Made by a program: the position numbers and the translations under genes. Below are positions 1 to 5,247 of a stretch of 5,247 nucleotides of DNA, one piece after another. Source of the DNA: an uncultured Rickettsiales bacterium (GTDB lineage Bacteria > Pseudomonadota > Alphaproteobacteria > Rickettsiales > UBA1997); the NCBI GenBank assembly GCA_951801155.1, contig CATOLK010000081.1, forward strand, positions 1 to 5,247. The letters are read 5' to 3'. Position 1 is the stretch's first letter. Each line of letters opens with the position of its first letter. Under the pieces are notes generated by a model, which had not been told where the DNA came from, made no database searches, and was given only the letters and a program-made list of their open reading frames with translations.

Positions 1-46
1 TTTCTTGTAAGCTTGTCTTACTAGAAAATCTTAATGTGGAATCCAG
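1..46 (+). repeat. Left, partial copy of a dispersed palindromic repeat
   Basis: The outer arm TCTTAATGTGGAATCCAG (29-46) is an exact inverted match to 154-171. Before it lies a small hairpin: TTTCT (1-5) pairs with AGAAA (23-27) and GTAAG (7-11) with CTTAC (17-21), with a T/T mismatch between the two stems and loop CTTGT. This is the same architecture as the right copy at 158-212, but most stem bases differ. The element continues beyond the window start, so its other outer arm is not visible. Type and mobility are unknown. The end sequence resembles the ATTCC/GGAATCCAG ends of dispersed repeats in Rickettsia-like genomes (from memory). Confidence 0.6.
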
Positions 47-153
47 TAATATAAAAAATATTAAATTATAGAAAAATATTTTAAAGGTTTTTTATATTAT
101 ATAATATAGAAAAATTACTAATATCCTTTTTTTTCTATTAAAGTAATTTATTT

Positions 154-216
154 CTGGATTCCACATTAAGAATTACTAGACAATAAATTGTCAAGTAATT
201 CTAATCTGGAATGACG
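154..216 (-). repeat. Right copy of the palindromic repeat, complete hairpin
   Basis: This copy is in inverted orientation to 1-46 and shares an exact 18-nt arm (154-171 against 29-46). It folds on itself almost completely. Positions 158-167 pair with 203-212 (9 of 10, one C/C mismatch). A168 is a bulge. Positions 169-177 pair perfectly with 194-202, A178/A193 is a mismatch, GACAA (179-183) pairs with TTGTC (188-192), and the loop is TAAA. That gives 23 base pairs in a 55-nt hairpin within otherwise unstructured AT-rich DNA. The spacer between the two copies (47-153) is AT-rich and includes a perfect 16-nt AT-only palindrome at 93-108, which could be chance at this composition. Confidence 0.7.
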
Positions 217-465
217 TAAATAAAGGGAAATTAAAGAATAAACAATCATAAAAATAAATAAATTTAAAAATACTCAAATATTATTAATATTTGAGTATAG
301 TTTTATACAGGAGGTCTAATAAAAATTTGAAATCAATTTCAAAAATATAAAAAATAGGATAAAAATAAGTTAGTGGAAATATTATATTAGCTAATTTTAA
401 TAAAAATAAAATAATAATAAAAAATGGTAAAAAATTATTTTATTTATATTTTAATATTAGTTACT
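217..465. other. Non-coding AT-rich upstream region
   Basis: No convincing gene is present. It holds the terminator-like hairpin at 270-304 and an isolated strong Shine-Dalgarno-like AGGAGGT (310-316) that is not followed by an ATG or GTG. The only start nearby is TTG at 327, which gives a seven-codon frame ending at 350. That TTG sits in an inverted repeat, TTTGAAAT/ATTTCAAA (326-343). An ATG at 424 opens a 24-codon hydrophobic frame ending at 498, without a ribosome binding site; I do not call it a gene. Confidence 0.5.
270..304. terminator. Bidirectional intrinsic terminator-like hairpin
   Basis: ATACTCAAATATT (270-282) and AATATTTGAGTAT (286-298) form a perfect 13-bp stem with a 3-nt loop (ATT). 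On the + strand TTTT follows at 301-304. On the - strand the A-run at 266-269 becomes a T-run. The stem has only two G/C pairs, so it is weak for a classical terminator, but it is the longest perfect hairpin here. It may end a gene outside the left edge of the window and insulate the following operon. It could instead be another AT-rich palindrome with no termination role. Confidence 0.4.
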
Positions 466-495
466 TTAAAAATATTTTATAATTATGCTTATAAT
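466..495 (+). promoter_or_regulatory. Candidate promoter of the thiol oxidoreductase-lipoprotein operon
   Basis: TATAAT at 490-495 is a perfect -10 consensus, preceded by a TG at 486-487. The -35 region is poor (TTAAAA at 466-471, 18-nt spacer). In DNA this AT-rich a TATAAT is expected often by chance. The main support is its position just upstream of the first gene of the operon. Confidence 0.3.
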
Positions 496-579
496 TAAAC
501 ATAATTTATATAATAAAAACTATTGAAAAAAATATTTTATTTATTTAATATTCAATTGTTATTAATAAAAATATGTAAT

Positions 580-1359
580 ATGGCAAATAATAAAAGTTGT
601 AATTTATCAGAAGGTATAAAGAACATAGGTTGTGAAACAAAATTAGCCTACTTATTAATATTAATTTTAATTATATCTAATATTTTTGTTTTTACAAAAT
701 TATCTTGTAAAGGAAACAAAGCAGATGAAATTAAAGACTGGATTAATAAGAACCCTAAAGTAATTCTTGACTCAGTTCAAAGATATGCTGAAGAAGAACA
801 AGCAAAAGCTCAACAAGAGCAAGAAAAAAGAACAGAAAAAGTTATAAAGGAAAATATAGCAAAATTTAGAGATGAAAAAAATACAGGTATAGCAAATTCA
901 AAGGGAACAAAAGTTATAGTTGAATTTTTTGATTATAATTGTGGTTATTGTAAGATGGCCTCAAAAGCACTTGATAAACTTGCAAAAGAAGATAAAGATA
1001 TAAAAGTTGTCTTCAGAGATTTCCCAATTTTTGGTGGTGTTTCTGAAACTGCTGCTAAATACTCAATTGCAGTAGCTATAGCAGAACCAAATAAATTCTT
1101 AGATTTCCATTCAGCATTAATGGGTGGTAATGCTAGAACTGAAGAAGGAATTATAGAAGCTTTAAAAACAGCAGATATATCAACAGAAAAAATTAAAAAA
1201 ACCTTAAGAACTAAAAATAAAGAAATCAATGAAAGAATTGATGAAAATAAAAAATTAGGTTTTTCTATAAATTTACAAGGAACTCCTGCTCTTATAATAG
1301 GGGAAGAATTTATTCCTGGTTATGTTGATGCTGAGACAATAAAAGCTAAATTAAAATAA
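580..1359 (+). CDS. DsbA/ScsC-family periplasmic thiol-disulfide oxidoreductase, membrane-anchored
   Basis: This 259-residue protein should catalyse disulfide formation or isomerisation in the periplasm. Numbering from ATG 580, a single membrane segment spans about 22-38. A helix with the NPxVI motif (N58-I62) and a Glu/Gln/Lys-rich stretch (71-90) follow, resembling the N-terminal stalk of ScsC-type enzymes, which trimerises known members. The thioredoxin fold carries the catalytic CGYC (C121-C124), the family motif RDFPIFGG (146-153) and the cis-proline in GTPAL (P236). This is close to Com1-like and Wolbachia alpha-DsbA proteins. The frame stays open to a TTG at 523, adding 19 mostly hydrophobic residues. 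Neither start has a visible ribosome binding site, and I prefer the ATG because homologues usually have one N-terminal membrane segment. Three extra cysteines (C7, C18, C43) flank the anchor. The lipoprotein gene follows after 19 nt, presumably co-transcribed. Family assignment is firm; oxidase versus isomerase activity is not. Confidence 0.92.
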   Translation: MANNKSCNLSEGIKNIGCETKLAYLLILILIISNIFVFTKLSCKGNKADEIKDWINKNPKVILDSVQRYAEEEQAKAQQEQEKRTEKVIKENIAKFRDEKNTGIANSKGTKVIVEFFDYNCGYCKMASKALDKLAKEDKDIKVVFRDFPIFGGVSETAAKYSIAVAIAEPNKFLDFHSALMGGNARTEEGIIEALKTADISTEKIKKTLRTKNKEINERIDENKKLGFSINLQGTPALIIGEEFIPGYVDAETIKAKLK

Positions 1360-1378
1360 TATATAGATAGGATAAATT

Positions 1379-2254
1379 ATGAAGAGTAAAATATCATTAG
1401 TTTTATTATTTGTTTTTTTAATTTCCTGCACAAATTTTTCAAATATTCAATATTTGGAAGAGAGACTGGAAAATAGTAATGATTTTAATGATATTTTAAC
1501 TCTAAAGTATTTAAGATATTCTTATATTTTAAAGAAAAACTATGATTATAAAAGTGCTAATTATTTTTCAAAATTGGCAAAACAAGCATATAATAGAAAA
1601 AAAGATTTCTCCTTAAAGATTGATGATAGTTTAAAAGATATAGAACCGGAAAGATTAGCTAATTTATATTTTTTATTTAACTGCTGGTTATATTTTGAAA
1701 CAAATAATAAAAATCTTGGAGAAGCTACTATTTGTAAAAATTCATTTATAAAAGAATCAGAATTATTGGAAAAAAGAAAATTTTTAACAATAAAGCAAAA
1801 AAGTGTTGAAGCTGGAGAAAAACAGACAAAATTTTTAACAAAAGAAGAAGAGATATATTATTTAAATTTTTCAAAAAATAGGATTATTAATTTATACTTT
1901 GATTTTGATAATTATAAATTAAATCCAGAATCTTTAGCAAAAGTTAGTTCAATTTTAAAATATATCAATGAATTAAAAGAAGATTATAAAATTACTATAA
2001 CTGGTCATACCGATAGAATAGGTAAAGCCATTTACAACAATACTTTAGCAAGAAGAAGAGCAAACACCGTTTATAATATTTTTATAAAAAATGGTGTTCC
2101 AAAAGACTTAATTACTGTTACAAATATGAGTTCAAAATCTCCGCAAATTATAACTAAACCAAATGATAAAAACCAACTTAATAGAAGGGTTGAAGTCATA
2201 GTAGATGTTGGGTATAAAAATCAAGATATGTTACCACAACCAATGAGGTTATAA
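1379..2254 (+). CDS. OmpA-family (Pal-like) peptidoglycan-binding outer-membrane lipoprotein
   Basis: This 291-residue protein should tether the outer membrane to peptidoglycan. It begins with a lipoprotein signal peptide (KSK, hydrophobic core 5-15, lipobox LISC with Cys17). A helical domain (about 20-150) contains FNCW (C102) and ICKNSF (C119). From memory this matches the FDCW...C region of an alphaproteobacterial family of OmpA lipoproteins. The OmpA C-terminal domain spans 171-275. It includes the entry motif YFDFDNYKL, GHTD with D212, LARRRA with R227, and NRRVEV (268-273). D212 and R227 sit at the spacing of the diaminopimelate-binding Asp/Arg pair known in OmpA domains, so peptidoglycan binding looks intact. 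AGGA at 1369-1372 lies six bases before the ATG and fixes the start. The gene lies 19 nt after the thiol oxidoreductase and is probably in the same operon. It is not classical Pal, because the extra N-terminal domain makes it longer. No clear terminator follows. Confidence 0.9.
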   Translation: MKSKISLVLLFVFLISCTNFSNIQYLEERLENSNDFNDILTLKYLRYSYILKKNYDYKSANYFSKLAKQAYNRKKDFSLKIDDSLKDIEPERLANLYFLFNCWLYFETNNKNLGEATICKNSFIKESELLEKRKFLTIKQKSVEAGEKQTKFLTKEEEIYYLNFSKNRIINLYFDFDNYKLNPESLAKVSSILKYINELKEDYKITITGHTDRIGKAIYNNTLARRRANTVYNIFIKNGVPKDLITVTNMSSKSPQIITKPNDKNQLNRRVEVIVDVGYKNQDMLPQPMRL

Positions 2255-3265
2255 AAATAAATATTTCTAATATTAATTTATGTAAATTTGATATCCGATG
2301 CAATAGATAAATATTTAAATAATGGTTTTGGAAGTAAATTTAAGAACAAATTACAAATATAATGGAAATCAATAATATTATTTAGCAAATGTGAGATTTT
2401 AACGATATTAAAATCAAAAATAGATAAATTGCCAATCTTCAATATCTATAAAAATATATCAAAGATTTTTTTAAATATAACGCCACCATTAATATAGTTT
2501 TTATCTATACTTATGTATATTACAGCAATAGTCAAAAAAAAATCCTAAATAAACTTATTAAAAAATGCAGTTCAAAAACAATAGTTAAATTCCTTTGTTT
2601 TAAAAATAAAACAGAAACAAATTTAATAAATACCAGAAATAGTAAAACAAAAGAAGAGAATTTTAATATTAAAAGCCATTTTAATACAACAAAACAACAC
2701 TCAAAATTTTGAATATTCAGACTTTCTGGAACAGTAAATAGATCAAAAAAATCTGGATTCTGGAATAATATTTTTTAATACAAAAAAAATATTAACAACA
2801 AAGAAAAAGGCATCTTAAAAAAACAAAATTAATATTAATATAACAAAATAAAAATATATTATATAAAATAAAAAATAGTAATAATACCATCAATAGTATT
2901 TCAATAAAGATCAAATAAAAAAAGATAATAATAGTTATATTTAAGGTAGCTTTTAAAAATATGTATTTATTTAAATAATGGCTATAATAAGATAGAATAA
3001 AAGTATATAAAATATTAAAAAGAAAAATTAAAATCATTAAAATTAATTATAAATGAAGTTAAGAAAATAATAGTTATCAAAATTACCATCTACGCTTTAA
3101 CAACATCTATAATAAAGATAAAACTACATTACCTTACAACACTGTAGAATTTAAAATTCAATATTCTGTACATAAAATATAATTAATTATTCAAGTCTTT
3201 TAAAGGATTATAAAAAAGAAAAGAGGTTTTTGTCTCAAACTGGGTGAACCTATACATTTTATATA
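2255..3265. other. Long intergenic region without a convincing gene
   Basis: Very AT-rich and A-rich on the + strand. I see no tRNA, rRNA, CRISPR or intact coding sequence. Several frames stay open longer than expected at this composition but lack a start or contain stops. One runs through 2261-2548 and has two stops. A second, startless frame is open for about 86 codons (2452-2709). A third is open for 39 codons (3063-3179, ending TAA 3180) with an ordinary amino-acid mixture. This fits decaying coding DNA, as is common in reduced endosymbiont genomes. TCTGGATTCTGGAAT (2752-2766) partly resembles the end of the repeat at 154 and may be an eroded copy. Confidence 0.5.
2261..2548 (+). pseudogene. 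Possible eroded coding sequence with two in-frame stops, family unknown
   Basis: Read in one frame this stretch gives natural-looking protein: a mixed helical part (ISDAIDKYLNNGFGSKF), then KIDKLPIFNIYKNISKIF, then a hydrophobic membrane-like segment (FLSILMYITAIV) closed by KKKS and a TAA at 2546. It is interrupted by TAA at 2360-2362 and TAG at 2495-2497 and has no clear start. I do not recognise the family. A chance open frame in biased DNA remains possible. Confidence 0.2.
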
Positions 3266-3294
3266 TTGACATTAATATTTTAATGATTTATTAC
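3266..3294 (+). promoter_or_regulatory. Sigma-70-type promoter of the ankyrin gene
   Basis: TTGACA at 3266-3271 is a perfect -35. After 17 bases TATTAC (3289-3294) matches the -10 at four of six positions. Transcription would start near 3301, leaving a leader of about 38 nt that contains AAGGAG. A perfect -35 is unusual in DNA this AT-rich, so the call rests mostly on that and on the correct distance to the start codon. Confidence 0.5.
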
Positions 3295-3308
3295 TATTTA
3301 AGTAATAA
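3288..3308. promoter_or_regulatory. Palindrome overlapping the -10 of the ankyrin promoter
   Basis: TTATTACT (3288-3295) and AGTAATAA (3301-3308) form a perfect 8-bp inverted repeat with a 5-base centre (ATTTA). It covers the proposed -10 and start point of transcription. That position suits an operator for a dimeric repressor. A role as a 5' leader hairpin is possible only if transcription starts upstream of where I place it. A random AT-rich palindrome cannot be excluded. Confidence 0.3.
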
Positions 3309-3325
3309 CTTATTTAATAATAATT

Positions 3326-3331
3326 AAGGAG
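3326..3331 (+). promoter_or_regulatory. Ribosome binding site of the ankyrin gene
   Basis: AAGGAG is a near-complete Shine-Dalgarno sequence, seven bases before ATG 3339. It fixes the start codon. It is the strongest properly placed ribosome binding site in the window; the first operon gene has none and the second only AGGA. Confidence 0.8.
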
Positions 3332-3338
3332 AATTAAA

Positions 3339-5096
3339 ATGGGAGAAAATAATGAGAATATTATTTTAGCTTCTGAAGAATGGAATATAGAAAAAGTTCG
3401 ATTATTACTTTCAAAACCAAATATAAATGCAAAAGATAAAGAAGGAAATACTCCACTTATTTGGGCTATAGAAAAAGGACATACAGAAATAGTTAAACAA
3501 TTACTTTTACGACCAGGTATAGAAATAAACACAAAATATAAAGGAGGAAATACTCCACTTATTTATGCTATAAAAAATAAACATACAGAAATAGTTCGAC
3601 TATTACTTTCACAACCAGGTATAAAAATAAATGCAGAAGAACTTATTTTAGCTGTAAGAAATGGACATACAGAAATAGTTAAACAATTACTTTCACAACC
3701 AGATATAGATGTAAATGCAAAAGATTGTCTTAGAAATACTTTACTTATTTACGCTGTACTTAAAGGGCATACAGAAATAGTTAAACAATTACTTTCACAA
3801 CCAGATATAGATGTAAATGCAAAAAATAATGGCGGATATAATCCACTTATTATAGCTGCAGAAAATGGACATACAGAAATAGTTCAACTATTACTTTCAC
3901 AACCAGATATAGAAATAAATGTAAGAAATAAAGAAGGAAATAGTCCACTTATTTTAGCTGTAAAAAAAGGACATAAAGAAATATTCCAACTATTACTTTC
4001 ACAACCAGATATAAAAATAAATGTAAGAGATATAGGTGGAAATACTCCGCTTATTTTAGCTGTAAAAGAAAGGCGTGCAGAAATAGTTAAACAATTACTT
4101 TCACGACCAGGTATAGAAATAAATGCAAGAGATTATGATGGAAATAGTCCGCTTATTTTTGCTGCAGAAAATGGACATACAGAAATAGTTCAACTATTGC
4201 TTTCGCAACCAGGTATAGAAATAAATGCAAGAGATAAAGATGGAGATACTCCACTTATTTTAGCTGCAGAAAGCGGACATACAGAAATAGTTAAACAATT
4301 ACTTTCACAACCAGATATAGATGTAAATGCAAAATTTAAAGATAGATGCACTACTCCACTTATTTGGGCTATAAAAGAAGGACATACAGAAATAGTTCAA
4401 CAATTACTTTCGCAACCAGGTATAGAAATAAATGTAAGAGATAAAGATGGAGATACTCCACTTATTTTAGCTGTAAAAAAAGGACATACAGAAATAGTTC
4501 AACTATTACTTTCACAACTAGGTATAGAAATAAATGCAAGAGATAAAGAAGAAAATAGTCCAGTTATTTTAGCTGTAAAAAAAGGATATACAGAAATAGT
4601 TAAACAATTACTTTTAAAATCAAAAATGCAAATAAATGTAGGAGATAATTATGGAAATACTTCACTTATTTTAGCTGCAGAAAGCGGACATAAAGAAATA
4701 GTTGAACTATTACTTTCGCAACAAAAAATACAAATAAATATAGGAAATAGCTATGGAAATAGTCCACTTATTTGTGCTGCAACAAATGGACATAAAGAAA
4801 TAGTCCAACTATTACTTTCACAACCAGGTATAGATGTAAATGCAAAAAATATTGGAGGACATACTTCACTTATTTTAGCTGCGGCAAAAAAACATAAGGA
4901 AATAGTTCAATTATTGCTTTTACAACCAGGTATAAAAATTGAAGAAAAATATTCACAAGAAATAAAAAATTTGATTGGTGAAGAAAAATATAATGAATAT
5001 AAAATATGGAAAGAAAATAATCAAACCAATAATCTTGTTGGTGCTATTAATAATTTTAACTTTGAATCTACAGATAAATCTCCTTTTTTAAGTTAA
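3339..5096 (+). CDS. Ankyrin-repeat protein with 15 repeats, candidate secreted host-interaction protein
   Basis: This 585-residue protein is nearly all ankyrin repeats, which form an elongated solenoid for protein binding. Residues 1-32 are an N-terminal cap, 33-537 hold 15 repeats, and 538-585 form a non-repeat tail. The unit is 34 residues, one more than the usual 33. Its pattern is DxxGNTPLIxA..GHTEIVxxLLSQPxIxIN. The extra residue lies in the SQPGIEIN loop, and the usual TPLH histidine is Ile in every repeat. Repeat 3 (101-128) lacks six residues and repeat 10 (333-367) has one extra. Repeats 12-13 are the most divergent (KSKMQIN, QQKIQIN). There is no signal peptide, membrane segment or catalytic domain. 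The tail has an acidic, aromatic stretch (EEKYNEYKIWKE) and ends DKSPFLS, which could carry a secretion signal. The gene has its own promoter, ribosome binding site and terminator. A cytoplasmic scaffold is the alternative; the binding partner is unknown. Confidence 0.93.
   Translation: MGENNENIILASEEWNIEKVRLLLSKPNINAKDKEGNTPLIWAIEKGHTEIVKQLLLRPGIEINTKYKGGNTPLIYAIKNKHTEIVRLLLSQPGIKINAEELILAVRNGHTEIVKQLLSQPDIDVNAKDCLRNTLLIYAVLKGHTEIVKQLLSQPDIDVNAKNNGGYNPLIIAAENGHTEIVQLLLSQPDIEINVRNKEGNSPLILAVKKGHKEIFQLLLSQPDIKINVRDIGGNTPLILAVKERRAEIVKQLLSRPGIEINARDYDGNSPLIFAAENGHTEIVQLLLSQPGIEINARDKDGDTPLILAAESGHTEIVKQLLSQPDIDVNAKFKDRCTTPLIWAIKEGHTEIVQQLLSQPGIEINVRDKDGDTPLILAVKKGHTEIVQLLLSQLGIEINARDKEENSPVILAVKKGYTEIVKQLLLKSKMQINVGDNYGNTSLILAAESGHKEIVELLLSQQKIQINIGNSYGNSPLICAATNGHKEIVQLLLSQPGIDVNAKNIGGHTSLILAAAKKHKEIVQLLLLQPGIKIEEKYSQEIKNLIGEEKYNEYKIWKENNQTNNLVGAINNFNFESTDKSPFLS
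3435..4949 (+). repeat. Tandem array of about 102-bp repeats inside the ankyrin gene
   Basis: Fifteen units in frame: thirteen of 102 bp, one of 84 bp (3639-3722) and one of 105 bp (4335-4439). Similarity is high at the DNA level, including synonymous sites. The 60-nt segments 3663-3722 and 4275-4334 are identical, and 3765-3824 differs from them at one base. The most divergent units are near the 3' end. Such arrays gain and lose units by recombination and are easily collapsed in short-read assembly. Confidence 0.9.
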
Positions 5097-5112
5097 AAAT
5101 AAATCCTATTTG

Positions 5113-5150
5113 AGTAAATTTAGATTAATTTAATCCAAATTTTACTTTTT
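5113..5150 (+). terminator. Intrinsic terminator of the ankyrin gene
   Basis: The arm starting AGTAAATTTAGATT (5113-5126) pairs with AATCCAAATTTTACT (5132-5146), with one bulged base and one A/C mismatch and a small AT loop. A T-run to 5150 follows. It begins 16 bases after the stop codon, where a rho-independent terminator is expected. The stem is AT-rich like the rest of the window. Confidence 0.6.
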
Positions 5151-5247
5151 AAATTTAAAAAATTTAAAGAAGAATGTAAAAATAATAATATACTTTTATA
5201 TATATATTACCTCCTAGATCTCCTAAATTAAATAGTATAATAGAGAA
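5151..5247. other. Non-coding right edge
   Basis: AT-rich with no open frame of interest. On the - strand, AGGAGAT and AGGAGGT occur close together (complement of 5209-5225), but no start codon follows and the frame soon meets stops. They may be orphan Shine-Dalgarno-like sequences or part of a feature that continues to the right of the window. Confidence 0.4.

Noticed and set aside
424..498. 24-codon frame resembling a signal peptide, in frame with the oxidoreductase
   Set aside because: No ribosome binding site, four in-frame stops before the downstream start, and it overlaps the proposed -10. Hydrophobic short frames are common in this base composition.
945..1229. 94-codon open frame on the - strand
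   Set aside because: It lies wholly antisense to the conserved thioredoxin fold of the oxidoreductase, including its CGYC, and has no domain pattern or ribosome binding site.
2792..3037. 81-codon hydrophobic open frame on the - strand
   Set aside because: It is almost only Phe, Ile, Leu and Tyr, as expected from T-rich DNA read in any frame. It has no ribosome binding site and no charged boundary pattern of a real membrane protein. A small membrane protein cannot be fully excluded.
3144..3170. Inverted repeat around GAATTTAAAATTC and AGAAT/ATTCT
   Set aside because: Short AT-rich symmetry with no T-run, promoter or repeat partner; expected by chance.
3314..3532. 72-codon open frame on the - strand
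   Set aside because: It is antisense to the start of the ankyrin gene and to its promoter-proximal region; its open state follows from the ankyrin repeat codons.
3435..4949. CRISPR array
   Set aside because: The regular repeats are one continuous reading frame of ankyrin units, with no spacers.
1..5247. tRNA or rRNA genes
   Set aside because: I saw no cloverleaf or rRNA-like segment on either strand; the short CTCCT strings near the right edge lack any rRNA context.

Overview
The window is strongly AT-rich and gene-sparse. It holds three complete genes, all on the + strand, separated by long non-coding stretches. The gene set is a membrane-anchored DsbA/ScsC-type thiol oxidoreductase, an OmpA-domain lipoprotein of a type I associate with Alphaproteobacteria, and a large all-ankyrin protein. 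Together with dispersed palindromes carrying ATTCC/GGAAT ends and traces of gene decay, this suggests a host-associated alphaproteobacterium, most likely a Rickettsiales- or Holosporales-like endosymbiont. That assignment is inference. No rRNA or housekeeping marker is present to test it. The normal bacterial code fits: Trp is TGG and all three genes end in TAA.

Layout. Positions 1-216 carry two inverted copies of a palindromic repeat. The left copy is cut by the window edge. The right copy folds into a nearly complete 55-nt hairpin. A 13-bp perfect hairpin at 270-298 looks like a bidirectional terminator. A likely two-gene operon follows. It consists of the thiol oxidoreductase (580-1359, or 523-1359 if a TTG start is used) and, 19 nt downstream, the OmpA-like lipoprotein (1379-2254). 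Next come about 1,080 bp without a convincing gene. Part of this reads like an eroded coding sequence with two in-frame stops (2261-2548). A compact promoter region (TTGACA at 3266, an 8-bp palindrome at 3288-3308, AAGGAG at 3326) leads into the ankyrin gene (3339-5096). That gene ends in an intrinsic terminator at 5113-5150. The last 100 bases hold no gene.

How the genes may work together. The first two act in the cell envelope. The oxidoreductase should form or isomerise disulfides in the periplasm. The lipoprotein should anchor the outer membrane to peptidoglycan. Apart from its lipidated Cys17, the lipoprotein has exactly two cysteines (C102 and C119), so it is a natural candidate substrate of its operon partner. 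The ankyrin protein has no export signal of the Sec type and consists almost entirely of 34-residue repeats. It is a plausible secreted host-interaction protein, but its export is not shown by the sequence. Its DNA repeats are very similar, in places identical over 60 nt, which points to recent internal duplication or conversion.
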